The translations under genes and the position numbers were made by a program. The notes below the pieces were generated by a model. It made no database searches. It saw nothing but the letters and a program-made list of their open reading frames with translations, and was not told where the DNA came from. A DNA stretch of 64,000 nt. Source: Promicromonospora sukumoe (lineage in GTDB: Bacteria > Actinomycetota > Actinomycetes > Actinomycetales > Cellulomonadaceae). Shown here piece by piece: positions 46,022 to 53,964 of the stretch (its first letter is position 1; each line of letters starts with the position of its first letter). Where the stretch lies: the NCBI RefSeq assembly GCF_014137995.1, contig NZ_JACGWV010000003.1, positions 310,001-374,000 of the forward strand, in the 5' to 3' direction.

Positions 46022-48823
46022 ATGTCCCAGGCACGCAAGCTCGTGATCGTCGAGTCGCCCACGAAGGCTCGCAAGATCCAGAGCTATCTCGGTGACGGCT
46101 ACGAGGTCGAAGCCAGCGTGGGGCACATTCGCGACCTCCCGCAGCCCAAGGATCTCCCCGCGGAGATGAAGAAGGGGCCGTACGGCAAGTTCTCCGTCGA
46201 CGTCGACAACGGGTTCGACCCGTACTACGTGGTCCACGCGGACAAGAAGAAGAAGGTCTCCGAGCTCAAGAAGGCGCTCAAGGACGCCGACGAGCTCTTC
46301 CTCGCGACCGATGAGGACCGCGAGGGCGAGGCCATCGCCTGGCACCTGATCCAGGAGCTCAAGCCCAAGGTCCCCGTCAAGCGCATGGTCTTCCACGAGA
46401 TCACGCGGGACGCGATCCTCCGCGCGCTGGAGAACACCCGCGAGCTCGACCAGGACCTCGTGGACGCCCAGGAGACGCGGCGCATCCTTGACCGCCTCTA
46501 CGGCTACGAGGTCTCGCCGGTGCTGTGGCGCAAGGTGCGGCAGGGCCTGTCGGCCGGCCGCGTGCAGTCGGTGGCGACGCGCCTGGTGGTCGAGCGGGAG
46601 CGCGAGCGCATGGCGTTCGTCTCCGCGGACTACTGGGACGTGGCGGGCACGTTCGCGGTCGCGGAGGCGTCCGACGGCGGACAGCCCTCCTTCCGCGCCC
46701 GGCTCACCCAGCTCGCCGGCCAGAAGGTCGCGTCCGGCCGGGACTTCGACGACCGGGGCCGGCTGAAGGTCCGCACCGGCACCGTGCAGCTCGACGAGAC
46801 GGCCGCCCGCGCCGTCGTCGCCGGGCTGGAGGCCGCCGACTTCTCGGTCCGCAGCCTGGAGACCAAGCCGTACACGCGCCGCCCCGCGGCGCCGTTCACC
46901 ACCTCCACGATGCAGCAGGAGGCGGGCCGCAAGCTGCGGATGTCGTCGCGCCAGGCGATGCGCACCGCGCAGGGCCTGTACGAGAACGGCTACATCACCT
47001 ACATGCGTACCGACAGCCCCTCGCTGTCGAAGGAGGCGACGGACGCCGCCCGCCGGCAGGCCGCCGAGCTGTACGGCACGGAGTACGTGCCGGGCGCGCC
47101 CCGTCTCTACAACAGCAAGTCGAAGGGCGCCCAGGAGGCGCACGAGGCGATCCGCCCCGCCGGAGACTCGTTCCGTACCCCGGCGCAGGTCGCGAACGAG
47201 CTGAGCGGCGACCAGTTCCGGCTGTACGAGCTGATCTGGAAGCGCACGGTCGCCTCGCAGATGGCGGACGCGAAGGGCTCGACGGCGTCCGTCCGGCTCG
47301 GTGCGACCGTCGTCGGCGGCGCGCAGGACGGCAACGAGGCGGTGTTCTCGGCGTCGGGCACCGTGATCTCGTTCCGCGGCTTCCTCGCCGCGTACGAGGA
47401 GGGTGCGGACGCCGACAACGACGCCGCCGAGGGCGCAGCGGCCGCGAAGGAGACCCGCCTGCCGACGATGGCCGAGGGCGACGCGCTGACCGGCACCGAC
47501 CTCGCCGCGGACGGCCACTCGACGACGCCGCCCGCCCGGTACACCGAGGCCTCGCTGGTCAAGGCGCTGGAGGAGCGCGGCATCGGCCGCCCGTCCACGT
47601 ACGCCGCGACGATCTCGACCATCCAGGACCGCGGCTACGTGATCACGCGGGGCCAGGCGCTGGTGCCGACGTGGCTCGCGTTCGCGGTGATCCGCCTGCT
47701 GGAGGAGCACTTCGACCGGCTGGTCGACTACGACTTCACGGCCACCATGGAGGAGGACCTCGACCAGATCGCGGCCGGCTCCCGGGAGCGCGTGGCCTGG
47801 CTGCAGGAGTTCTACTTCGGCGAGGGCCCGGGCAACGTCGGCACGTCGGACGCGCTCGGCGTCGACAGCGACGGCGGCGGCCTGCGGGCGCTCGTGGAGA
47901 ACCTGGGCGAGATCGACGCCGCGGCGATCAACTCCGTGGACATCGGCGAGGGCATCCGGGTGCGCGTGGGCCGCTACGGCCCGTACCTGGAGGACCTCGC
48001 GGCCGAGGTCGAGGAGGGCAAGACCCCGCCCCGCGCCTCGGTGCCGGACGACGTCGCGCCCGACGAGCTGACGGTCGACAAGGCGCGCGAGCTCCTGGCG
48101 GCGGGGGCCGACGACGGCCGCGTGCTCGGCACGCACCCCGAGTCTGGCAACCCGATCGTCGCGAAGAACGGCCGGTACGGCCCGTACGTGACGGAGCAGC
48201 TCCCGGAGCCGGACCTCGACCCCGACCTGTCGGCCGCGGCGAAGAAGCGGGCGCTGGCCGCCCTGCCCAAGCCGCGCACGGCGTCGCTGCTCAAGACGCA
48301 GGCCCTCGACTCGGTGACCCTGGAGGACGCCCTGCAGCTCATGTCGCTGCCGCGCGTCGTGGGCACCGACCCGGAGTCGGGCGACGAGATCACCGCGCAG
48401 AACGGCCGCTACGGCCCGTACCTCAAGAAGGGCACGGACTCGCGGACCCTGCCGTCCGAGGAGGCCATGTTCACGGTCACCCTGGACGAGGCGCTGGAGA
48501 TCTACAAGCAGCCCAAGCGGGGCCGCGGCCGCACCGCGACGCCGCCGCTGCGCGAGCTCGGCGACGACCCGACCAGCGGCAAGCCGATCCAGGTCAAGGA
48601 CGGCCGCTTCGGCCCGTACGTGACCGACGGCGAGACCAACCGCACCCTGCCGCGGGACGTCACCCCGGAGTCGATCACCGCGGAGCGGGCCATCGAGCTG
48701 CTCGCGGACAAGCGTGCCCAGGGACCGGCCAAGAAGCGGACCCCCGCGAAGAAGGCCCCGGCGAAGAAGGCGGCCCCGGCCAAGAAGGCCCCCGCCAAGA
48801 AGGCACCGGCCAAGAAGTCCTAG
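46022..48823 (+). CDS. topA: DNA topoisomerase I
   Basis: 933 residues, type IA topoisomerase relaxing negative supercoils. TOPRIM domain at the N-terminus (KLVIVESPTKARKIQSYLG; FLATDEDREGEAIAWHL), catalytic Y327 in GYITYMRTDS, RPSTYAATISTIQDRGYV in domain IV. The C-terminus has no zinc fingers but several short repeats of the GRYGPY type (VGRYGPYLED, KNGRYGPYVTE, QNGRYGPYLKK, KDGRFGPYVTD), as in other actinobacteria. It ends in a Lys/Ala/Pro tail (about residues 900-933, repeats of PAKKA) that should bind DNA electrostatically. A 44-bp palindrome follows the stop by two bases. Confidence 0.98.
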   Translation: MSQARKLVIVESPTKARKIQSYLGDGYEVEASVGHIRDLPQPKDLPAEMKKGPYGKFSVDVDNGFDPYYVVHADKKKKVSELKKALKDADELFLATDEDREGEAIAWHLIQELKPKVPVKRMVFHEITRDAILRALENTRELDQDLVDAQETRRILDRLYGYEVSPVLWRKVRQGLSAGRVQSVATRLVVERERERMAFVSADYWDVAGTFAVAEASDGGQPSFRARLTQLAGQKVASGRDFDDRGRLKVRTGTVQLDETAARAVVAGLEAADFSVRSLETKPYTRRPAAPFTTSTMQQEAGRKLRMSSRQAMRTAQGLYENGYITYMRTDSPSLSKEATDAARRQAAELYGTEYVPGAPRLYNSKSKGAQEAHEAIRPAGDSFRTPAQVANELSGDQFRLYELIWKRTVASQMADAKGSTASVRLGATVVGGAQDGNEAVFSASGTVISFRGFLAAYEEGADADNDAAEGAAAAKETRLPTMAEGDALTGTDLAADGHSTTPPARYTEASLVKALEERGIGRPSTYAATISTIQDRGYVITRGQALVPTWLAFAVIRLLEEHFDRLVDYDFTATMEEDLDQIAAGSRERVAWLQEFYFGEGPGNVGTSDALGVDSDGGGLRALVENLGEIDAAAINSVDIGEGIRVRVGRYGPYLEDLAAEVEEGKTPPRASVPDDVAPDELTVDKARELLAAGADDGRVLGTHPESGNPIVAKNGRYGPYVTEQLPEPDLDPDLSAAAKKRALAALPKPRTASLLKTQALDSVTLEDALQLMSLPRVVGTDPESGDEITAQNGRYGPYLKKGTDSRTLPSEEAMFTVTLDEALEIYKQPKRGRGRTATPPLRELGDDPTSGKPIQVKDGRFGPYVTDGETNRTLPRDVTPESITAERAIELLADKRAQGPAKKRTPAKKAPAKKAAPAKKAPAKKAPAKKS

Positions 48824-48825
48824 CC

Positions 48826-48869
48826 GTGTCAGACGTACAGGTCACCCCGGTGACCTGTACGTCTGACAG
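48826..48869. repeat. 44-bp palindromic element, copy 9 (after topA)
   Basis: Arms GTGTCAGACGTACAGGTC / GACCTGTACGTCTGACAG (17/18 paired), loop ACCCCGGT. It lies two bases after the topA stop and 20 bp before the convergent gene's stop. Confidence 0.92.
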
Positions 48870-48889
48870 GTCGCGGGGCCGGGTCCGGC

Positions 48890-49291
48890 TCAGCGCCGCA
48901 GGCGGCGGCCCGTCACGTGGGTGGGCGTGATGCGCACCCACGTGTCCCGGGTCTCCTCCAGGTAGCTGATCAGGTTGGTGGACTCGGCCGCCGCGATGTC
49001 GGCGTCGGTCTCCAGGATCTCGGCGGTGCCCTTCACGACGACGCTGTACGCGATCTCCGGGCCCCACTGGTCGACCTCGAACGCGACCTTCTCGTTGATC
49101 GCCACCTCGGCGACCTTCGTGCCGGGGATGGTGTGGAAGTAGATGGTCCGGTCCGCGACGGCGAAGTTCAGCGGGAAGATCTCGGGCTCGCCGCCGACGG
49201 CGGTGCCGAGGCGCCCGATGGGCTGCATGGAGAGGAACTCCCAGCACTCGTCCTCGGTGATCGCCGTGATGCTCTGCTCGTTGTCGTCCAT
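48890..49291 (-). CDS. Pyridoxamine 5'-phosphate oxidase-like flavin-binding protein
   Basis: 133 residues, split-barrel fold: ECWEFLSMQPIGRLGTAVGGEPEIFPLNFAVADRTIYFHTIPGTK matches the short PPOX proteins of actinobacteria, several of which bind FMN or F420. AFEVDQWGPEIAYSVVVKGTAEIL is the usual middle part. The enzyme reaction cannot be assigned. A GGGGAG directly abuts the ATG. The gene converges on topA, with the palindrome between, and is divergent from tmk. Confidence 0.88.
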   Translation of the reverse strand: MDDNEQSITAITEDECWEFLSMQPIGRLGTAVGGEPEIFPLNFAVADRTIYFHTIPGTKVAEVAINEKVAFEVDQWGPEIAYSVVVKGTAEILETDADIAAAESTNLISYLEETRDTWVRITPTHVTGRRLRR

Positions 49292-49363
49292 CTCCCCATC
49301 GTGCGCCGGGTGCGCGGACGTCGCCCAGCGGGAGCTGCCCGGGTCGATGTCGGCGGTCGCGGT

Positions 49364-49369
49364 TAGGGT
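49364..49369 (+). promoter_or_regulatory. -10 box of a likely leaderless tmk gene
   Basis: TAGGGT, six bases, GTG. No ribosome-binding site precedes the start codon, so the transcript probably begins at the GTG. Confidence 0.45.
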
Positions 49370-49375
49370 GGCGGC

Positions 49376-50068
49376 GTGAACGCACCTGGCTACTTCATCT
49401 CCTTCGAGGGCGGCGAGGGCGTGGGCAAGTCGACCCAGTCACGCCTCCTCGGCGACTGGCTCGCGGACCTGACCGGCCGCGAGGTCGTGCTCACGTTCGA
49501 GCCGGGCGGCACCGCGCTCGGCAAGGAGCTGCGGGCCGCCGTCATGCACGGGCAGGACATGGGCCCGCGGGCCGAGGCGCTCATCTACGCGGCGGACCGC
49601 GCCCACCACGTCGACACCGTGGTGCGGCCCGCGCTGGAGCGCGGCGCCGTGGTCGTCACCGACCGCTACGTCGACTCGTCGGTCGCCTACCAGTCCGGCG
49701 GCCGGGACCTGCCCGCCGGCGAGGTGGAGCACCTGTCCCTCTGGGCCACCAAGGGCCTGCGCACCGACATCACGATCGTGCTCGACCTCGACCCTCAGGC
49801 TGCCGCCGCCCGCCGCGCGGCGGCCGAGGGCAAGGGCGAGCTGGACCGGCTGGAGCGGGCCGGCGTGGAGTTCCACACCCGGGTCCGGGACACGTTCCTC
49901 CAGCGCGCGTCGGCCGACCCGGAGCGCTACGTGGTCATCGACGCCTCGGCCCCGGTCGACGACATCCAGGCGCAGATCCGGGTCGACGTCGCGGCTCGGC
50001 TAGGCCTGACCCCCGTGGTCACCGAGGCCGCCGCCGTCGGGGTCCCCCAGGACGAGGACCGCTCGTGA
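49376..50068 (+). CDS. tmk: Thymidylate kinase (dTMP kinase)
   Basis: 230 residues. Phosphorylates dTMP to dTDP. P-loop FEGGEGVGKST with K18, the DR motif VVVTDRYVDSSVAYQSGGR, and a lid region ARRAAAEGKGELDRLERAGVEFH. LTFEPGGTALGKELR supplies the substrate-binding Arg region. The 4-bp overlap with holB and this gene order are common in actinobacteria. The initiator is a GTG, probably leaderless. Confidence 0.96.
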   Translation: MNAPGYFISFEGGEGVGKSTQSRLLGDWLADLTGREVVLTFEPGGTALGKELRAAVMHGQDMGPRAEALIYAADRAHHVDTVVRPALERGAVVVTDRYVDSSVAYQSGGRDLPAGEVEHLSLWATKGLRTDITIVLDLDPQAAAARRAAAEGKGELDRLERAGVEFHTRVRDTFLQRASADPERYVVIDASAPVDDIQAQIRVDVAARLGLTPVVTEAAAVGVPQDEDRS

Positions 50069-51201
50069 CCGTGTGGGACGACGTCGTCGGGCAGGAGTCC
50101 GCGGTCGCCGTGCTGCAGGCCGCCGTGGCCAACCCGGCCGCGATGACGCACGCGTGGCTGGTGACGGGCCCGCCCGGCTCGGGCCGGTCGGTGGCCGCGC
50201 GCGCCTTCGCCGCCGCGCTGCAGTGCCCGGACGGCGGGTGCGGCGTGTGCCGCTCGTGCACCACCACCATGGCGGGCACCCACCCGGACGTGACGCTGCT
50301 GGCCACCGAGAAGGTGGTCATCGCGATCGACGAGGTGCGCGACCTGATCATGACGGCGTCCCGGTCGCCGTCGGGCGGCCGGTGGCGCGTGATCGTCATC
50401 GAGGACGCCGACCGCATGGCGGAGCGCACCACCAACGTGCTGCTCAAGGCCATCGAGGAGCCGCCGCCGCACACGGTGTGGGTGCTGTGCGCGCCGTCGG
50501 TCCAGGACGTGCTGCCGACCATCCGGTCGCGCTGCCGCTCCGTGGTGCTGCGTGTGCCGCCACCCGAGGCCGTCGCCGACCTGCTCGTACGGCGCGACGG
50601 CGCGGACCCCGCGGTCGCCCTCAGCGCCGCCCGCGCGGCCCAGAGCCACGTCGGCCTGGCCAAGCGCCTGGCGCGCGACGCCGGGGCACGCGAACGCCGC
50701 ACCGCGGTGCTGAGCATCGCGCGGCGCATCCGCGGCGTCGGCGACGCCGTGCTGGCCGCGGGCGAGCTCGTCGACGTCGCCAAGGCGGAGGCCGTGTCGG
50801 CCACGCAGGAGCGCGACGCCGCCGAGAAGGCCGAGCTGCTGCGCGCGCTGGGCGTCGCCGACGGCGAGACCCTGCCGCCGCGGCTGCGCTCGCAGCTCAA
50901 GCAGCTCGAGGACGACCAGAAGCGGCGTGCCACGCGGCACCAGCGCGACGTGCTCGACCGCGCGATGGTGGACCTGCTCTCGCTCTACCGCGACGTGCTC
51001 GTGGTGCAGCTCGGGGCGGAGGTCGACCTGGTCAACGCCGAGCTCGCCGAGACGGTGCGCGCGCTCGCCGCGGACTCGACCCCCGAGCAGACCGTGCGGC
51101 GCATGGACTCGATCGGCGTGGCCCGCACCCGCCTGGACGGCAACGTGGCGCCGCTCCTGGCGCTGGAGGCGATGGCGATCGCGCTGCGTCCGCAGGGTTG
51201 A
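50065..51201 (+). CDS. holB: DNA polymerase III delta' subunit
   Basis: 378 residues, clamp-loader subunit. TVWDDVVGQESAVAVLQAAV at the start, a degenerate P-loop GPPGSGRSVAARAFA, zinc cysteines in CPDGGCGVCRSC, IDEVRDLI and the clamp-loader arginine-rich IRSRCRSVVLRVP region (SRC motif). Delta' is expected to be ATPase-inactive or weak, but this P-loop has R in place of the usual K, as in many actinobacterial delta'. The start GTG overlaps the tmk stop. A hairpin follows the stop. Confidence 0.95.
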   Translation: MTVWDDVVGQESAVAVLQAAVANPAAMTHAWLVTGPPGSGRSVAARAFAAALQCPDGGCGVCRSCTTTMAGTHPDVTLLATEKVVIAIDEVRDLIMTASRSPSGGRWRVIVIEDADRMAERTTNVLLKAIEEPPPHTVWVLCAPSVQDVLPTIRSRCRSVVLRVPPPEAVADLLVRRDGADPAVALSAARAAQSHVGLAKRLARDAGARERRTAVLSIARRIRGVGDAVLAAGELVDVAKAEAVSATQERDAAEKAELLRALGVADGETLPPRLRSQLKQLEDDQKRRATRHQRDVLDRAMVDLLSLYRDVLVVQLGAEVDLVNAELAETVRALAADSTPEQTVRRMDSIGVARTRLDGNVAPLLALEAMAIALRPQG

Positions 51202-51221
51202 CCGTCTACCGCAGCGGCCGT

Positions 51222-51244
51222 CCCGTGTGAAGATTTCGCACGGG
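51222..51244 (+). terminator. Hairpin after holB
   Basis: CCCGTGTG, loop AAGATTT, CGCACGGG; 8-bp stem with one G-U type mismatch, 20 bp after the stop. No T tract. Confidence 0.45.
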
Positions 51245-51267
51245 TGAATCTCAACCACCGCGTCGCA

Positions 51268-51296
51268 TTGTCCCGAATGCCGTCCCTGGTTAGGCT
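51268..51296 (+). promoter_or_regulatory. Promoter of the hypX-like gene
   Basis: TTGTCC, 17-bp spacer, TAGGCT. A housekeeping-type promoter with good spacing that would give a ~45-nt leader before the ATG. Confidence 0.55.
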
Positions 51297-51346
51297 GCGG
51301 GGCGCCCCCAGAGCTGTTTCGTTCAACTAAGGAAGTCCACGGTCCG

Positions 51347-53017
51347 ATGAGGATTCTCCTGCTGGTTTCCGCCTTCAACGGTCTTACCCAGCGGGTCTGG
51401 TGCTCCCTTCGGGAGCAGGGGCACGACGTCGGAGTCGAGCTTGCCCCGACCTTCGAGTCGGGCGCCGCCATGACCCGCGCCGTCGAGCGGGCCGACCCCG
51501 ACCTGATCCTGTGCCCGTTCCTCAAGCACCGCGTGCCGGACACGGTCTACGACCGCTGGCCGACCGTGATCGTGCACCCGGGCCCGGTGGGCGACCGGGG
51601 GCCCTCGTCGCTGGACCACGCGATCCGCGACGGCCGCGACCGGTGGGGCGTCACGGCCCTGTCCGCGGTCGAGGAGCTGGACGCCGGCCCCGTGTGGGCC
51701 ACCGCCGTGTTCGACATGCCGGACTCGCCGATCTCCAAGAGCGCGCTCTACAACAGCCGCGTCGCGGACGCCGCGATGGCCTGCATCGGCGAGGTGGTCC
51801 GCAAGGTCGCGGACGGCGAACGGCCCATCCCGGCGGAAGCCTGCCTGCGGATCGTGCCGGTCAGCGGCGAGCTGCCGCTGCTGCGCCGCGAGGACTTCCG
51901 GATCGACTGGAGCCGCCCCGCGACCGAGCTGGAGCGGCTCGTCGCCGCGGCCGACGGCGCCCCTGGCGCCCCGGCGGGCGTGAACGGCCGGTCGGTCTGC
52001 ATCTTCGACGCCGTCGCGTCGCCCGAGCACACCGGCGCGCAGCCCGGCACCGTCGTGGGCCGCAACCTGGACGCCGTGGCCATCGCCTGCGGTGTCGGCA
52101 CGCTCTGGGTCGGCTACGCCGCCGAGCTGAGCGGCCGCCGCGGCACCAAGCTCCCGGCCGCGCAGGTGATCGACGCGGGCAACGCGCCGTTCCGCCGCAT
52201 CCCGGACGCGCTGGCGGAGACGACCTACGTCCGCGACGGCGCCGTCGGCTACCTGACGTTCCGCTCCTACAGCGGCGCGATGTACACCGAGCAGTGCCGC
52301 CGGATGACCACCGCCGTCGAGAAGGCCCTCACCGAGGACACCCGGGTGCTGGTCCTCAAGGGCACCGAGCACGCGTTCTCCAACGGCATCCACCTGGGCA
52401 CCGTCGACGCGTCGCCCGACCCGGCCGCCGAGGCCTGGGACAACATCTGCGCCATCGACGAGCTGTGCCTCGCCATCGCGACCGCCGACCAGCTCACCGT
52501 CGCCGCGTTCACCGCGAACGCCGGCGCGGGCGGCGTCATGGCGGGCCTGTGCGCGGACGTGACGCTGGCCCGCGAGGGCGTCGTCCTCAACCCGTACTAC
52601 GACATGGGCATCTACGGCTCCGAGCTGCACTCGTGGAGCATGCCCGCGCGGGTCGGGGACCACCGGGCGTCGCTGCTGCTGTCGCGCAAGCTGCCGATCT
52701 CGGTGGCCGAGGCGGCCCGCATCGGGCTGATCAGCGCCGTCGGGCCGCGCGAGTGGGGCGAGTTCACCACCTGGCTGTCCTCCGCGGCGCAGGGGTACGA
52801 GGAGCCCGCGACGCTCGGCTGGATGCTCGCGGCGCGTGCCGAGCGCCGGGCGACCGACCGGCCTCTGTCGTACTACCAGACCATCGAGCTGGCCGAGATG
52901 GCGCGCGACTTCTTCGACGACCGCAACGCGTTCTCGGTGCACCGCCGGGCGTTCCTGCGCAAGACGGCGGCGGACGCCACCCCCGAGAAGCTCCGCTTCT
53001 CCACGGCCCGCGTCTGA
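51347..53017 (+). CDS. hypX: HypX-like protein: formyltransferase-like domain fused to enoyl-CoA-hydratase-like domain
   Basis: 556 residues. The N-terminal ~200 residues look like an N10-formyl-THF-dependent hydrolase/formyltransferase (LILCPFLKHRVPDTVY, VIVHPGPVGDRGPSSLDHAI, WGVTALSAVEELDAGPVWA). The C-terminal ~250 residues are a crotonase fold (VLVLKGTEHAFSNGIHLGTV, AFTANAGAGGVMAGLCADVT, YYDMGIYGSELHSW). This pairing is HypX, which in aerobic [NiFe]-hydrogenase maturation makes CO from formyl-THF for the active site. No hydrogenase or hyp gene is in the window, so those would lie elsewhere, or this copy has another use. It is single, with its own promoter and terminator-like hairpins. Confidence 0.88.
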   Translation: MRILLLVSAFNGLTQRVWCSLREQGHDVGVELAPTFESGAAMTRAVERADPDLILCPFLKHRVPDTVYDRWPTVIVHPGPVGDRGPSSLDHAIRDGRDRWGVTALSAVEELDAGPVWATAVFDMPDSPISKSALYNSRVADAAMACIGEVVRKVADGERPIPAEACLRIVPVSGELPLLRREDFRIDWSRPATELERLVAAADGAPGAPAGVNGRSVCIFDAVASPEHTGAQPGTVVGRNLDAVAIACGVGTLWVGYAAELSGRRGTKLPAAQVIDAGNAPFRRIPDALAETTYVRDGAVGYLTFRSYSGAMYTEQCRRMTTAVEKALTEDTRVLVLKGTEHAFSNGIHLGTVDASPDPAAEAWDNICAIDELCLAIATADQLTVAAFTANAGAGGVMAGLCADVTLAREGVVLNPYYDMGIYGSELHSWSMPARVGDHRASLLLSRKLPISVAEAARIGLISAVGPREWGEFTTWLSSAAQGYEEPATLGWMLAARAERRATDRPLSYYQTIELAEMARDFFDDRNAFSVHRRAFLRKTAADATPEKLRFSTARV

Positions 53018-53032
53018 GCGGTTCGACCGCTC
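53016..53032 (+). terminator. Short hairpin overlapping the hypX stop
   Basis: GAGCGGT-TCG-ACCGCTC, perfect 7-bp stem beginning inside the stop codon. Possible mRNA-stabilising structure; a better terminator lies 35 bp further on. Confidence 0.4.
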
Positions 53033-53065
53033 GTGAGGGGTTCCGTGCGGTTCTGAGTGGTTCCC

Positions 53066-53105
53066 GGACAGGTGATCGGCGGCTCGACATGCCGATCACC
53101 TGTCC
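53066..53105 (+). terminator. Strong hairpin downstream of hypX
   Basis: GGACAGGTGATCGGC, 10-nt loop, exact complement; 15-bp perfect stem followed by TCTT. Good intrinsic-terminator candidate. Confidence 0.65.
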
Positions 53106-53229
53106 TCTTGCCAAGGTTGGCCGGAGTGTCGTGCAAGATCCACGCCGCCCGCCACATGACAGGGGTGGAGGCGTCGCAGACCTGCGACACACACCTGGTG
53201 GTGTCAGAGGCGAGTGGAAGGAGCTGGGC

Positions 53230-53901
53230 ATGAAGATCGAGCGGACGAACCGGACGGGTACGGTGGCACAGGTTCTGGCGCGCAGGGGCGCGTCGGCACT
53301 GGGCATCGGGGTGGTCGCGGTCCTCGCGCTGGCGGGGTGCGCGCAGTCCGACGTCGGAGGTGCCCAGACGGGCGGGTCGGCGCAGACCTCGTCCCCGGAG
53401 GAGAGCGACATGACCAGCCCCAGCCCGAGCGCGTCGGACGGCGAGGGCGCCGAGGACGGCAAGCTGCCCGAGGCGAGCGAGATGGAGATCGCCGCCGGGA
53501 ACTCCGGCCGCGGCCTGCCGCCGGGCCTGGAGGGCAGCACCGACTCGACGGCGGGCGTCGCGTGGTCGCCGGAGCCCGGCCTGCTCTACGTCGTGACCAA
53601 CGGGTCCAGCTCGTGCCCCACCTTCGCGGAGCCCGAGGCGACCATCGGCGACGGTGCCAAGCCGGCCGGCAAGTCCGCCGGCGTCGCCGCTGCCGACGGC
53701 GTGCTCACCGTGACCTTCGTGCCCGCCGACAACGGCATCTGCACCATGGACTTCGTGCCCACGACCACGGTCGTCGAGGTGCCCGCCGAGTCGGACACCG
53801 GCAAGCCGGTGCCGGTCCAGCTCGACGACAGGGGCAAGGTCGAGCTCCAGCCGCGCAGCGCCGACGGCGAGCCCGGACCGGTCGCCTGGCTCGACTCGTG
53901 A
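53230..53901 (+). CDS. Predicted lipoprotein of unknown function
   Basis: 223 residues with GGAAGGAG upstream of the ATG. An N-terminal signal ends in a lipobox VLALAGC near residue 39, so the mature protein should be lipid-anchored outside the membrane. A Ser/Glu/Asp-rich linker (~45-80) is followed by a small beta-rich domain with two Cys (SSSCPTFAEPEATIGD; NGICTMDFVPTTTVVEVP) likely joined by a disulphide. The pattern resembles short uncharacterised actinobacterial secreted domains, but no family could be named. It is followed after 60 bp by another lipoprotein gene in the same direction. Confidence 0.75.
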   Translation: MKIERTNRTGTVAQVLARRGASALGIGVVAVLALAGCAQSDVGGAQTGGSAQTSSPEESDMTSPSPSASDGEGAEDGKLPEASEMEIAAGNSGRGLPPGLEGSTDSTAGVAWSPEPGLLYVVTNGSSSCPTFAEPEATIGDGAKPAGKSAGVAAADGVLTVTFVPADNGICTMDFVPTTTVVEVPAESDTGKPVPVQLDDRGKVELQPRSADGEPGPVAWLDS

Positions 53902-53952
53902 GGGTCGCGTGTCGGTTCGTCAGCGGGTAGGAAATCCACCGAGCACAACCGG

Positions 53953-53958
53953 TAGGTT
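53953..53958 (+). promoter_or_regulatory. -10 box of a likely leaderless hydrolase gene
   Basis: TAGGTT, six bases, GTG, with no ribosome-binding site before the start. Confidence 0.4.
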
Positions 53959-53964
53959 GGCCGG

